A stretch of DNA of 19,072 bases, from positions 1 to 19,072 of the forward strand of contig WOUX01000057.1 of the NCBI GenBank assembly GCA_009773075.1. The letters are read 5' to 3'. This DNA is from a bacterium (GTDB taxonomy: Bacteria > Desulfobacterota > UBA8473). Position numbers and translations under genes: made by a program. Below, piece by piece: positions 7,780-13,591 of this stretch. The notes under the pieces were generated by a model. It worked only from the letters and a program-made list of their open reading frames with translations. It was not told where the DNA came from and made no database searches. The stretch's first letter is position 1; each line of letters begins with the position of its first letter.

Positions 7780-7796
7780 CTCTTTCTGTTCCAATC

Positions 7797-8864
7797 TTAA
7801 TGTGTTGTCCTCTCCAGTGATAACCTTGCCCCTCCTTTCCCTGCCGGTGTTTGCAAAAATGCAAGAACAATCTCATCTTCAAGCTGAGAAGATGAACATC
7901 TTTTTAGCTCTTTTATTGCAGCATCATGACACATTGCATTTCTGTACGGCCTCGAGGATGTCATAGCGTCATAAGTATCAGCAACAGCAGCGATTCGCGC
8001 GATAAGGGGAATCTTATCGCATGCAAGACCATCTGGATAACCACTGCCATCGAATCTCTCATGATGATGTCGAATAATATCCATCTCGTTAGGAAAAAAC
8101 CTTAAAGGTTCTAATATATTATACCCTATAACGGGATGCAACCTGATTTCTGTCGTTTCTTCGGGTGTAAGCATCCCTGGCTTCACGAGAACGGTGTCCC
8201 TGACACCTATCTTTCCTATGTCATGGAGATAGCCGCCAAACTTTATAGCATCTTTATCTTCAGCACCTAGATTTATGACATCTGCAATCTGAAGGGAATA
8301 TAAACTAACCCTTTCTGAATGATGCTTTGTATAGGGATCTCTGGCCTCGATACTGATGACCAGTGATTTCAATGTATTCATGAGATTAGTATAAAAGACT
8401 TCATAAAGGGCGTTGTTCTCTATTCTCATTGCCGCCTTCTCTGCAAAGGTAACCGCAAAACGTATCTCATCGTCTGTGAATAGAGTCCCATCTGCCTTGT
8501 CTGAGAGGTTCAGGATTCCAAAGACCTCATTATTCATAGTAAGGGGGACCGAAAGAAAAGGGGAGGTAAGAAGAGTGCCATTGTGGGGATTAACCTCTCC
8601 CAATGAGGCAAGGCAAAAGGTTTTTTTCTTTATCACATTCTCAAAAATACTGTTCGCAATGGAAATATCTTTTGCCATTGTCCCTATGCTTCCCTTTATT
8701 TTCAGGTACCCATTTTCAATAGCACCAAAGGATGCCTCTTTTACCATAAAGAGCTTTGATGCCATCGCTACAATCCTTTCGAATATCTCTTTATTATCAC
8801 ACAGGCCATCAAGCTCAGTGCTTATGGATTGTAAGATGCCTATCTCCTGAAGGTTTTTTTTCAC
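7797..8864 (-). CDS. GAF plus HD-GYP cyclic-di-GMP phosphodiesterase
   Basis: The protein has 355 residues. A GAF-like sensor domain covers about 25-150. An HD-GYP domain covers about 160-340 with YLHDIGKIG (His214-Asp215), the metal ligands HHSERV, RLHPVIGY and the HHHERFDGSGYPDGL signature that carries GYP at 275-277. All catalytic motifs expected for hydrolysis of cyclic-di-GMP are present. The only usable start is GTG at 8864, preceded six bases up by AGGA and by an in-frame stop. The first 50 bp overlap the upstream receiver gene. The N-terminal KKNLQEIGILQSISTEL looks like the linker that follows the receiver in fused receiver-GAF-HD-GYP proteins, so the two genes may derive from one, split at an A8 run. 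The enzyme would lower cyclic-di-GMP near the motor and the PilZ receptor encoded next. Confidence 0.9.
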   Translation of the reverse strand: MKKNLQEIGILQSISTELDGLCDNKEIFERIVAMASKLFMVKEASFGAIENGYLKIKGSIGTMAKDISIANSIFENVIKKKTFCLASLGEVNPHNGTLLTSPFLSVPLTMNNEVFGILNLSDKADGTLFTDDEIRFAVTFAEKAAMRIENNALYEVFYTNLMNTLKSLVISIEARDPYTKHHSERVSLYSLQIADVINLGAEDKDAIKFGGYLHDIGKIGVRDTVLVKPGMLTPEETTEIRLHPVIGYNILEPLRFFPNEMDIIRHHHERFDGSGYPDGLACDKIPLIARIAAVADTYDAMTSSRPYRNAMCHDAAIKELKRCSSSQLEDEIVLAFLQTPAGKGGARLSLERTTH

Positions 8865-9273
8865 CGGTTATCCTGTCTGCAATAGATATTACCGTATCAA
8901 TCCTGAATGGTTTTGTTATGAAATCCTGTGCACCTTCTTTCATGGCATTTACCGCCATGTCTATAGAGGAAATGCCTGTAGTCATAACCACAGGCATAGA
9001 GGAGTTAATCTTCTTTATCTCTCTCAGAAAATCCATACCATTCAATCTTGGCATTGCCATGTCTGCAAAAACAATATCGTATTCGTTATTTTTGATCTTT
9101 TCTATTCCGTCAAAACCATCTACAGCAACATCGGTTTTATAGCTACCAACATTATAAAATATATCCGAGAGGAGACCTCTCACGAGAGGGTCATCATCAA
9201 CTATTAATACTCTCCCCCCCCCTTTTCTCTTTTCCTTTTCCATTCCCTTTCCTTTTTCCATCCCCATTTCCAT
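8815..9273 (-). CDS. CheY-like response regulator receiver protein
   Basis: This is an intact receiver domain with no output domain. The acidic pocket is LIVDDDP, the phospho-acceptor Asp is in DIVFADMAMPRLNG, the switch Thr is in VVMTTG and the Lys is in FITKPF. The N-terminal 20-odd residues (MEMGMEKGKG...KRKGGG) are translated from a purine-rich tract and are probably not a real domain; at least four ATG codons lie there, so the exact start is uncertain. The 5' end overlaps the previous regulator by 77 bp and the 3' end overlaps the HD-GYP gene by 50 bp. After KPFRIDTVISIADRITGEKK the frame passes an A8 run, beyond which the other frame continues as a typical receiver-GAF linker. It either works as a small partner of the HD-GYP protein or is the receiver half of a split fusion. 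Confidence 0.85.
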   Translation of the reverse strand: MEMGMEKGKGMEKEKRKGGGRVLIVDDDPLVRGLLSDIFYNVGSYKTDVAVDGFDGIEKIKNNEYDIVFADMAMPRLNGMDFLREIKKINSSMPVVMTTGISSIDMAVNAMKEGAQDFITKPFRIDTVISIADRITGEKKPSGDRHLTIHKH

Positions 9274-9792
9274 TCCCCCTAATCAACCTTTTCTTTAATT
9301 TTTCCGATTCCTGTACTGAAAGGATATTCATCTCCTTTAATTTTTCTATCCTCTCTATCCAACCTGTTATAATTGGGGGATTATTACTCCCCGAAACTGT
9401 CTTTATTACCTCGATGTCACGATAAGTATCCCTGAGATGTTTCATTAATTCCCTGTTTTCATTTATTAATTCCACCCGTTTATATGCTCTTTCCGCAAGA
9501 ATGAGTATCTCCTGAACCTTGAACGGTTTTGTCATGTAGTCATATGCCCCTTCTTTTATTGCCTCAAGTGCGGTATCCAGGCGTGCTTAAGGACATCAAG
9601 CCCATCAGCCCCGGGCATTCTGAGATCAGTTATAACGAGGTTTATATCCTCAAGTCTGAGAATATTTATAGCCTCAAGGCCATTTGTTGCCGACACAACA
9701 GAATACCCCTCTTTGCAGAGAATACTGCTGACAATATCTCGTGGTATCTCATCATCATCTGCTACTAATATCTTAAATTTTTTTTTATCCAT
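9197..9792 (-). pseudogene. Response regulator split by an internal deletion and frameshift
   Basis: The 5' part (9792-9556) reads KILVADDDE, the phospho-acceptor region LVITDLRMPGADGLDVLK, then leaves frame and stops after a short foreign tail. The 3' part resumes in another frame at about 9580 as DTALEAIKEGAYDY, the conserved MTKPF and a helical C-terminal region (AYKRVELINENRELMKHLRD, then IIEWIER-like IITGWIERIEKLKEMNILS). Together they are one receiver protein, but about 17-19 residues between the third helix and the fourth (including the usual ITGYGSL strand and Thr) are missing. The junction is at AAGCACGCCTGGATACC on the - strand. The protein tail runs through the purine tract shared with the next gene. 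As it stands, neither part makes a full receiver fold. It sits one base after the small protein gene and second in the operon. Confidence 0.8.
9211..9280. repeat. 70-bp pyrimidine-rich tract with C9 run inside overlapping regulator genes
   Basis: On the + strand the tract is almost only C and T, with a few single A bases and a run of nine C at 9214-9222. On the - strand it is the purine-rich overlap of two response regulator genes and encodes Gly/Lys/Glu/Met repeats in both frames. A C9/G9 run is prone to slippage in replication and the mirror-like purine tract could form a triplex. No function is demonstrated. Confidence 0.7.
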
Positions 9793-9793
9793 C

Positions 9794-9991
9794 TTATTTT
9801 GTTTCTCTTATCCTTTCCAACACCTCGGTTTTAGCCTGTCCGATAATTTGCTTCTTTTTTGCCTCTGCTGATATATTTATAATATCATGTGGTTCTCCCT
9901 GCTCTTTCTCAAGAAGGACCGAGGGTTTAAGTTTTGATACCCTGTTATAAGCATGCATTGCCTCATTAATCTGAAAGGGAAATATTGTCAT
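9794..9991 (-). CDS. Small conserved-looking soluble protein at the head of the stator/regulator operon
   Basis: I do not recognise this protein with certainty. From the ATG at 9991 it has 65 residues (MTIFPFQINEAMHAYNRVSK...). The first half is a short helix with an INEAM-AYNRV pattern. The second half has DIINISAEAKKKQIIGQAK then a charged helix ending in VLERIRETK. The IxISAEAKKKQ segment resembles the motif in the N-terminal half of FlgM-like anti-sigma proteins and of small proteins in flagellar clusters, but the match is too short to name it. An ATG at 10042 would add 17 residues (MTGPIAFDCFCVPKVDN) that look non-coding and lack a ribosome site, whereas AGGTAG stands six bases before 9991. 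It is the first gene after the FliA-type promoter, one base before the next gene. Confidence 0.6.
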   Translation of the reverse strand: MTIFPFQINEAMHAYNRVSKLKPSVLLEKEQGEPHDIINISAEAKKKQIIGQAKTEVLERIRETK

Positions 9992-10088
9992 GTTATCTAC
10001 CTTAGGGACACAAAAACAGTCAAATGCTATTGGGCCTGTCATGGCTGAATAGTTACAATTTGGATTACTGAATCGTCCCTTACTACAT

Positions 10089-10115
10089 CTATCGGGATAT
10101 GTTTAAAAAACTTTA
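10089..10115 (-). promoter_or_regulatory. FliA (sigma-28) type promoter for the regulator/stator operon
   Basis: Read on the - strand, TAAAGTTT (10115-10108) is followed by 11 bases and CCCGATAG (10096-10089). The known FliA consensus is TAAAGTTT, N11, GCCGATAA: all eight -35 bases, the exact spacing and six of eight -10 bases match. Transcription would start near 10080, about 40-90 bases before the first gene. This places stators, PilZ, HD-GYP and regulators in the late flagellar class. Confidence 0.8.
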
Positions 10116-10255
10116 GTCGGAATATCGGTTAAAAATCTATCCCTTAGTCATTTCTTTGACACATATTTAATCAGGGATTGTTAAAAAAACACTCTATTTT
10201 CAGTATGTTTCTATTAGGCATAGTTTTTGATACATAAGATAGATTACAAGTAAAT

Positions 10256-10340
10256 GACTACTCAGTAGCAAGTTGTTTAGGCTATAGGCTATAGGCTATA
10301 GGCTGTAGTTCCTACAGTCTAAAAGCCTACAGTCTATCTA
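10256..10340. repeat. Heptamer-word repeat upstream of fliL
   Basis: GACTACTCAG at 10256-10265 resembles the end motif of the 264-375 element. Then come three tandem TATAGGC words followed by TGTAG, a TTC turn, and an inverse arm of CTACAGT, CTAAAAG, CCTACAG words. The CTGTAG/CTACAG parts can pair as a hairpin. The element ends about 20 bases before the AGGAGG ribosome site of fliL, so it lies in or just before the leader of the export operon. Confidence 0.75.
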
Positions 10341-10371
10341 CCTTAGTACTTTTGATTTTAGGAGGATATAA

Positions 10372-10869
10372 ATGGATATAACAGAAGAAACGCTTGATAT
10401 TCAAGCCGAACAGCCTCAACAGAAACAACCCGGCAAGGGCAATAAGAAGCTGATAATAATCGCTGGTGCAATTCTACTTTTGTTAGCAAGTGGTTTTCTT
10501 GCCTATATAATGCTCTATGGCGAGAAGGATAAGGCAGGCACTGCAGCGCATAAGAAAGAAGAAAGTTCGGGGAAGGACATGTTTGTCTCCCTTGACCCTT
10601 TTGTAATGAATCTCGCAGAACAGGGGAGGTTTTTGAAATTAAGCATGCAATTCGAACTTACTGATAAGTCTTATCAACCAATAGTCTTGGATAAAATCCC
10701 TAAGCTAAGGGATGCCATTATTATCCTTATAAGCAGCAAGGATAGCGAATCCTTATCAAGCCCTGAAGGTAAGTTTCAATTAAAGGATGAGCTTCTTCTC
10801 AGGGCTAACCAGATAATAGGGAAGGGTGTTTTCAAGAATCTCTATTTCACGGAGTTTATAATGCAATGA
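10372..10869 (+). CDS. fliL: Flagellar basal body-associated protein FliL
   Basis: This inner-membrane protein of 165 residues surrounds the stators at the motor. A hydrophilic Gln-rich cytoplasmic segment (1-24) precedes one transmembrane helix (about 26-48, KLIIIAGAILLLLASGFLAY). The periplasmic FliL domain follows with the conserved VSLDPFVMNLAEQGRFLKLSM motif, then LTDKSY, PKLRDAIIILISSK and a closing KNLYFTEFIMQ. Length and layout are normal. An excellent ribosome site, AGGAGG, stands six bases before the ATG. The stop overlaps the fliM start (ATGA). It heads the + strand export operon, right after a heptamer-repeat element. Confidence 0.95.
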   Translation: MDITEETLDIQAEQPQQKQPGKGNKKLIIIAGAILLLLASGFLAYIMLYGEKDKAGTAAHKKEESSGKDMFVSLDPFVMNLAEQGRFLKLSMQFELTDKSYQPIVLDKIPKLRDAIIILISSKDSESLSSPEGKFQLKDELLLRANQIIGKGVFKNLYFTEFIMQ

Positions 10870-11837
10870 ACGACATATTATCACAGGAAGAAGTGGATGC
10901 GCTCCTTAAGGGGGTACAGTCAGGAGAAATAGACACAGAAACGGCAAGGGATAAGATACTTGCAGGTGTCAGGCCCTATGACCTTACTAATCAGGAGCGG
11001 ATAGTTCGTGGGCGAATGCCGGGATTTGAAATCGTCAATGAGAGGTTTTCAAGGTTTTTCAGAAACTCAGTCTCAAACCTCATCATGCGATTTGTTGATG
11101 TAAGCGTAGGTAATATAGGAATTATAAAGTTTGGGGAATTTATGAAGAGAGTTCCTTTCCCATCAAGTATTAATATATTTAAGATGGATCCACTCAAAGG
11201 CTACTCGCTTTTTGTGATCGAGGCCCCCCTGGTTTTTGCATTCGTAGAGTTTTTTTTTGGTGGTACCAGCGCACAGAATGTTAAGTCTGAAGGAAGGGCA
11301 TTCACAGCTATAGAACAGAGGATTATCAAGAAGGTTACAACAATTGCCTTAAATGATATGTCACTCGCATGGAATGCTATTGCACCGATTACCCCAAAGC
11401 ATATTGGCTCTGAGATGAACCCACAATTCGTGACAATCGTTACTCCCAGTGAGATAGTAATAAAAGTAGAAATTGATATAGAGATTGAAGACTTCACAGG
11501 GAAGATTTTCTTCTGTATCCCCTATTCTGTGATAGAACCTGTTAAGGAAAAGCTCTATTCAGGCATCCAGAGCGATAAATTTGAGATTGACCATAGATGG
11601 ATTGAGAGGTTGAGGACAATGCTTATGGATTCTCATGTTGAGGTTGTGGCAGAAGTGGGCAGGGTGGAAATTCCTTTTTGGGATCTGATGAGTCTTGAGG
11701 TAGGCAGTGTGATTAGTCTCGGCAAATCCATAACGGATGAGCTTGTTATCAGAGTAGAGGATATTCCGAAGTTTAGCGGGGTTCCTGGATATAGCAGGGG
11801 GAGCCAGGCTATAAAAATAACAGGGGGGCTTGTGTAA
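10866..11837 (+). CDS. fliM: Flagellar motor switch protein FliM
   Basis: The protein has 323 residues and appears complete. The N-terminal DILSQEEVDALLKG is the CheY-P binding helix. The middle domain (about 40-230) has RPYDLTNQERIVRGRMPGFE, the FFFGGTS version of the GGxG loop (FliG contact), GRAFTAIEQRIIKKV and SEMNPQFVTIVTPSE. The C-terminal SpoA-type domain (about 245-320) ends with VEDIPKFSGVPGYSRGSQAIKIT. It forms the upper cytoplasmic ring with FliG and FliN and sets rotation direction. A run of nine T (11250-11258) codes the three Phe before GGT and is a possible slippage or sequencing-error spot, but the frame is intact. ATGA overlap with fliL. Confidence 0.97.
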   Translation: MNDILSQEEVDALLKGVQSGEIDTETARDKILAGVRPYDLTNQERIVRGRMPGFEIVNERFSRFFRNSVSNLIMRFVDVSVGNIGIIKFGEFMKRVPFPSSINIFKMDPLKGYSLFVIEAPLVFAFVEFFFGGTSAQNVKSEGRAFTAIEQRIIKKVTTIALNDMSLAWNAIAPITPKHIGSEMNPQFVTIVTPSEIVIKVEIDIEIEDFTGKIFFCIPYSVIEPVKEKLYSGIQSDKFEIDHRWIERLRTMLMDSHVEVVAEVGRVEIPFWDLMSLEVGSVISLGKSITDELVIRVEDIPKFSGVPGYSRGSQAIKITGGLV

Positions 11838-11850
11838 TCTTAAATACAGG

Positions 11851-11893
11851 TAGATAGACTGTAGGCTGTAGGCTGTTAGGCTACAGCCTAAAC
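11851..11893. repeat. TAGGCTG heptamer repeat between fliM and fliN
   Basis: Tandem words TAGACTG, TAGGCTG, TAGGCTG, TTAGGC are followed by TACAGCCTA. AGGCTGTA and TACAGCCT can pair as an eight-base stem. It fills most of the 70-bp gap and ends ten bases before the AGGAG site of fliN. The right end, CAGCCTAAACAA, is identical to the end of the copy in flhB (15425-15436). Confidence 0.8.
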
Positions 11894-11907
11894 AAAAGGA
11901 GTTCGCA

Positions 11908-12246
11908 ATGGAAGAGAAGATAGAACAGCTGCCTGATGAGGTAGACTTTGAAGAGTTGAAGACTGAAGATAAGAAACTTATGGGTACGAAGGATATAGAT
12001 TTTCTCCTCGATATACCGCTTCAGGTAACGGTGGAACTGGGCAGGACAAAGATGCTTATAAACGACCTCTTACAGCTCGGTCAGGGCTCGGTTGTCGAGT
12101 TGGAAAAGATTGCAGGGGAACCGATGGAGATACTGGTTAACAATAAGCTTGTGGCAAGAGGTGAGGTGGTGGTGGTCAATGAAAAGTTCGGTGTAAGATT
12201 GACAGATATTATAAGTCCTACAGAAAGGATAAAGCAGCTAAAATGA
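11908..12246 (+). CDS. fliN: Flagellar motor switch protein FliN
   Basis: The protein has 112 residues. An acidic N-terminus (about 1-30) is followed by the SpoA/FliN domain with DFLLDIPLQVTVELGRTKM, INDLLQLGQGSVVEL, GEPMEILVNNKLVARGEVVVV and EKFGVRLTDIIS, all closely standard. It forms the lower ring of the switch and a docking site for export chaperone complexes (FliH). A clear AGGAG site precedes the ATG. The stop overlaps the fliO start as ATGA. It is separated from fliM by a heptamer repeat; elsewhere in this operon the genes overlap or nearly so. Confidence 0.97.
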   Translation: MEEKIEQLPDEVDFEELKTEDKKLMGTKDIDFLLDIPLQVTVELGRTKMLINDLLQLGQGSVVELEKIAGEPMEILVNNKLVARGEVVVVNEKFGVRLTDIISPTERIKQLK

Positions 12247-12563
12247 CAGGGGCATACATCCAGATGATAATAGCCCTTGCAGCGGTAATTGGACTAATAC
12301 TTCTCATGGGCTTTTTTGTCAGAAAGAAGCAGGGTAAGGCGGGTTTAATGAGCATTCTTGCTTATCAGTCATTTGGACCAAGAAAAGGGGTAGCGGCACT
12401 TAAGATTGGGAAAGAGATACTCCTCCTTGGCATCACATCAACAGAATTCAAGTTGCTAAAGACATTTGCTCAAGATGAATTAGATGCAGAAATAGGCAGT
12501 GATATTACCTATAGACTGAGTAGATTGAGAAATATGAAGGAGCATTTGAGTGAATATAAATGA
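12243..12563 (+). CDS. fliO: Flagellar biosynthesis protein FliO
   Basis: This small membrane protein of 106 residues sits in the usual place between fliN and fliP. One transmembrane helix (about 8-27, MIIALAAVIGLILLMGFFV) is followed by a basic stretch and the cytoplasmic FliO domain (ILAYQSFGPRKGVAALKIGKEILLLGIT, then LKTFAQDELDAEI). The family is poorly conserved, and the call rests on topology, the VxxLKIGKExLLLGIT pattern and position. FliO is a chaperone that stabilises FliP during assembly of the export gate. The start overlaps fliN by ATGA and the 3' end overlaps the fliP start by 14 bp. Confidence 0.9.
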   Translation: MTGAYIQMIIALAAVIGLILLMGFFVRKKQGKAGLMSILAYQSFGPRKGVAALKIGKEILLLGITSTEFKLLKTFAQDELDAEIGSDITYRLSRLRNMKEHLSEYK

Positions 12564-13182
12564 CAAAGTCATCGAAGTATTTCTGCTAATAAGCTTCTTC
12601 TCCATTCTGCCGCCGATACTCATAATGTTTACGTCATTCACAAGGATTGTGGTAGTGCTTTCATTTTTGCGCCAGGCCATCGGCGGTCAGCAGATACCTC
12701 CAACGCCTGTGATAATAGGCCTCGCACTATTCCTGACACTATTTATCATGTCTCCAACAATAGATGTAATTAACAGGGATGCAATAAGTCCATATATGAA
12801 TAAACAGATAACAATGCAAGAGGCTTTCAAAAGGTCTGAGTCGCCTATCAAGACCTTTATGTTGAAGCAGACAAGAGAAAAGGACATCGCTTTATTTTTG
12901 AACATAGCAAAGGAAAAGGTGCCTTCTGATTCCGGAAAACTTTCGTTAAAGATTGTTGTGCCTGCATTTGCCATAAGCGAGCTTAAGACCGCTTTTGAAA
13001 TAGGCTTCCTCATCTATCTTCCATTCTTGGTACTGGACATGGTTGTGTCCAGTATACTGCTCTCTATGGGCATGATGATGCTTCCCCCTGTATTAATATC
13101 TCTTCCATTCAAACTACTGCTTTTTGTCCTTATTGATGGGTGGAACCTTGTTGTGAGTTCTATTGTAAGGAGTTTCCAATGA
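12550..13182 (+). CDS. fliP: Flagellar export gate protein FliP
   Basis: The protein has 210 residues. The core matches FliP: PPILIMFTSFTRIVVVLSFL, RQAIGGQQIPPTPVIIGLALF, MSPTIDVIN, MLKQTREKDIALF, VPAFAISELKTAFEIGF, LPFLVLDMVVSSILLSMGMM and SLPFKLLLFVLIDGWNLV. It lacks the cleaved signal peptide and roughly 35-40 residue leader found in most FliP proteins. The first possible start is the GTG at 12550, immediately after an in-frame stop, and the first helix begins within ten residues. Either this lineage has a short FliP or the 5' end was lost. It makes the core of the export pore with FliQ and FliR. The stop overlaps the fliQ ATG. Confidence 0.95.
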   Translation: MNINDKVIEVFLLISFFSILPPILIMFTSFTRIVVVLSFLRQAIGGQQIPPTPVIIGLALFLTLFIMSPTIDVINRDAISPYMNKQITMQEAFKRSESPIKTFMLKQTREKDIALFLNIAKEKVPSDSGKLSLKIVVPAFAISELKTAFEIGFLIYLPFLVLDMVVSSILLSMGMMMLPPVLISLPFKLLLFVLIDGWNLVVSSIVRSFQ

Positions 13183-13448
13183 GTATGGATGTGGTCAAAG
13201 AACTTTTAGGAGAGGTATTCAAGACAATACTGCTCGTGTCAGGCCCTGTACTTCTTGTAAGTCTGCTTGTAGGACTGATTGTGAGTCTTTTTCAGGCAGT
13301 GACACAGATACAAGAGTTTACCTTAACATTTGTGCCAAAGATGATTGCTGTGTTTGTATCTCTTTTTATATTCTTTCCATGGATGGTCAAGACATTGATA
13401 ACTTTTACAATTAACATCATAGAAAAGATACCGGTATATATAAAGTAG
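13179..13448 (+). CDS. fliQ: Flagellar export gate protein FliQ
   Basis: The protein has 89 residues with two transmembrane helices (about 15-37, ILLVSGPVLLVSLLVGLIVSL, and about 50-72, MIAVFVSLFIFFPWMVK) separated by the conserved loop FQAVTQIQEFTLTFVPK. Length and motifs are standard. The ATG at 13179 is chosen because TAAGGAG stands seven bases upstream and the codon overlaps the fliP stop as ATGA; longer frames starting further left lie within fliP. Four FliQ copies wrap the FliP5-FliR1 gate. Its TAG stop is followed at once by a copy of the heptamer-armed element. Confidence 0.96.
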   Translation: MSMDVVKELLGEVFKTILLVSGPVLLVSLLVGLIVSLFQAVTQIQEFTLTFVPKMIAVFVSLFIFFPWMVKTLITFTINIIEKIPVYIK

Positions 13449-13453
13449 TATCC

Positions 13454-13583
13454 GTTCACAGTTCACGGTTTGCAGTTAACAGTTGGCAAAAATGCTTCAA
13501 GCTTTATATAACAGCGGGCTTAAGCCTGCTGTTGTAATTACCGTAAACCCTGAACTCTGAACCCTGAACCCTGAACCCTGAGA
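13454..13583. repeat. Heptamer-armed dispersed element, copy B
   Basis: The left arm is five heptamers (GTTCACA, GTTCACG, GTTTGCA, GTTAACA, GTTGGCA; 13454-13488). The core carries the palindrome around CAGCGGGCTTAAGCCTGCTG and is the same as copy A apart from one base. The right arm starts with CGTAAAC but then switches to a different word class, CCTGAAC and TCTGAAC (13542-13583), unlike copy A. The element fills the gap between fliQ and fliR, whose AAGG ribosome site follows immediately. Confidence 0.9.
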
Positions 13584-13591
13584 AGGTTAGA

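Larger units (their letters stand above)
10043..10371. other. Divergent intergenic region between the two operons
   Basis: This 329-bp AT-rich stretch holds no convincing gene. From left to right it contains CTGAATAGTTAC at 10045-10056, identical to the right end (364-375) of the element near flgE; the FliA-type promoter for the - strand operon; a perfect TTGACA at 10156-10161 on the + strand without a good -10; a partial copy of the GTAACTACTCAGG end motif at 10256; and a heptamer-word repeat (10278-10340) just before fliL. No clear + strand promoter for fliL was identified. Confidence 0.7.

Noticed and set aside
10121..10148. Second sigma-28 promoter on the - strand (ACCGATAT with TAAGGGAT upstream)
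   Set aside because: The spacing is two bases short and the -35 box is poor compared with the nearby good match.
10214..10232. Sigma-54 promoter for fliL (AGGCATAGTTTTTGATA)
   Set aside because: It has GG then ten bases then GA, not GC, and only a partial -24 box, so it is too weak to list.
10278..10340. CRISPR-like array near fliL
   Set aside because: The repeats are contiguous seven-base words with no unique spacers of constant length, and no cas genes are present.
11250..11258. Frameshift in fliM at the T9 run
   Set aside because: FliM reads through in one frame with conserved sequence on both sides, so there is no lesion.
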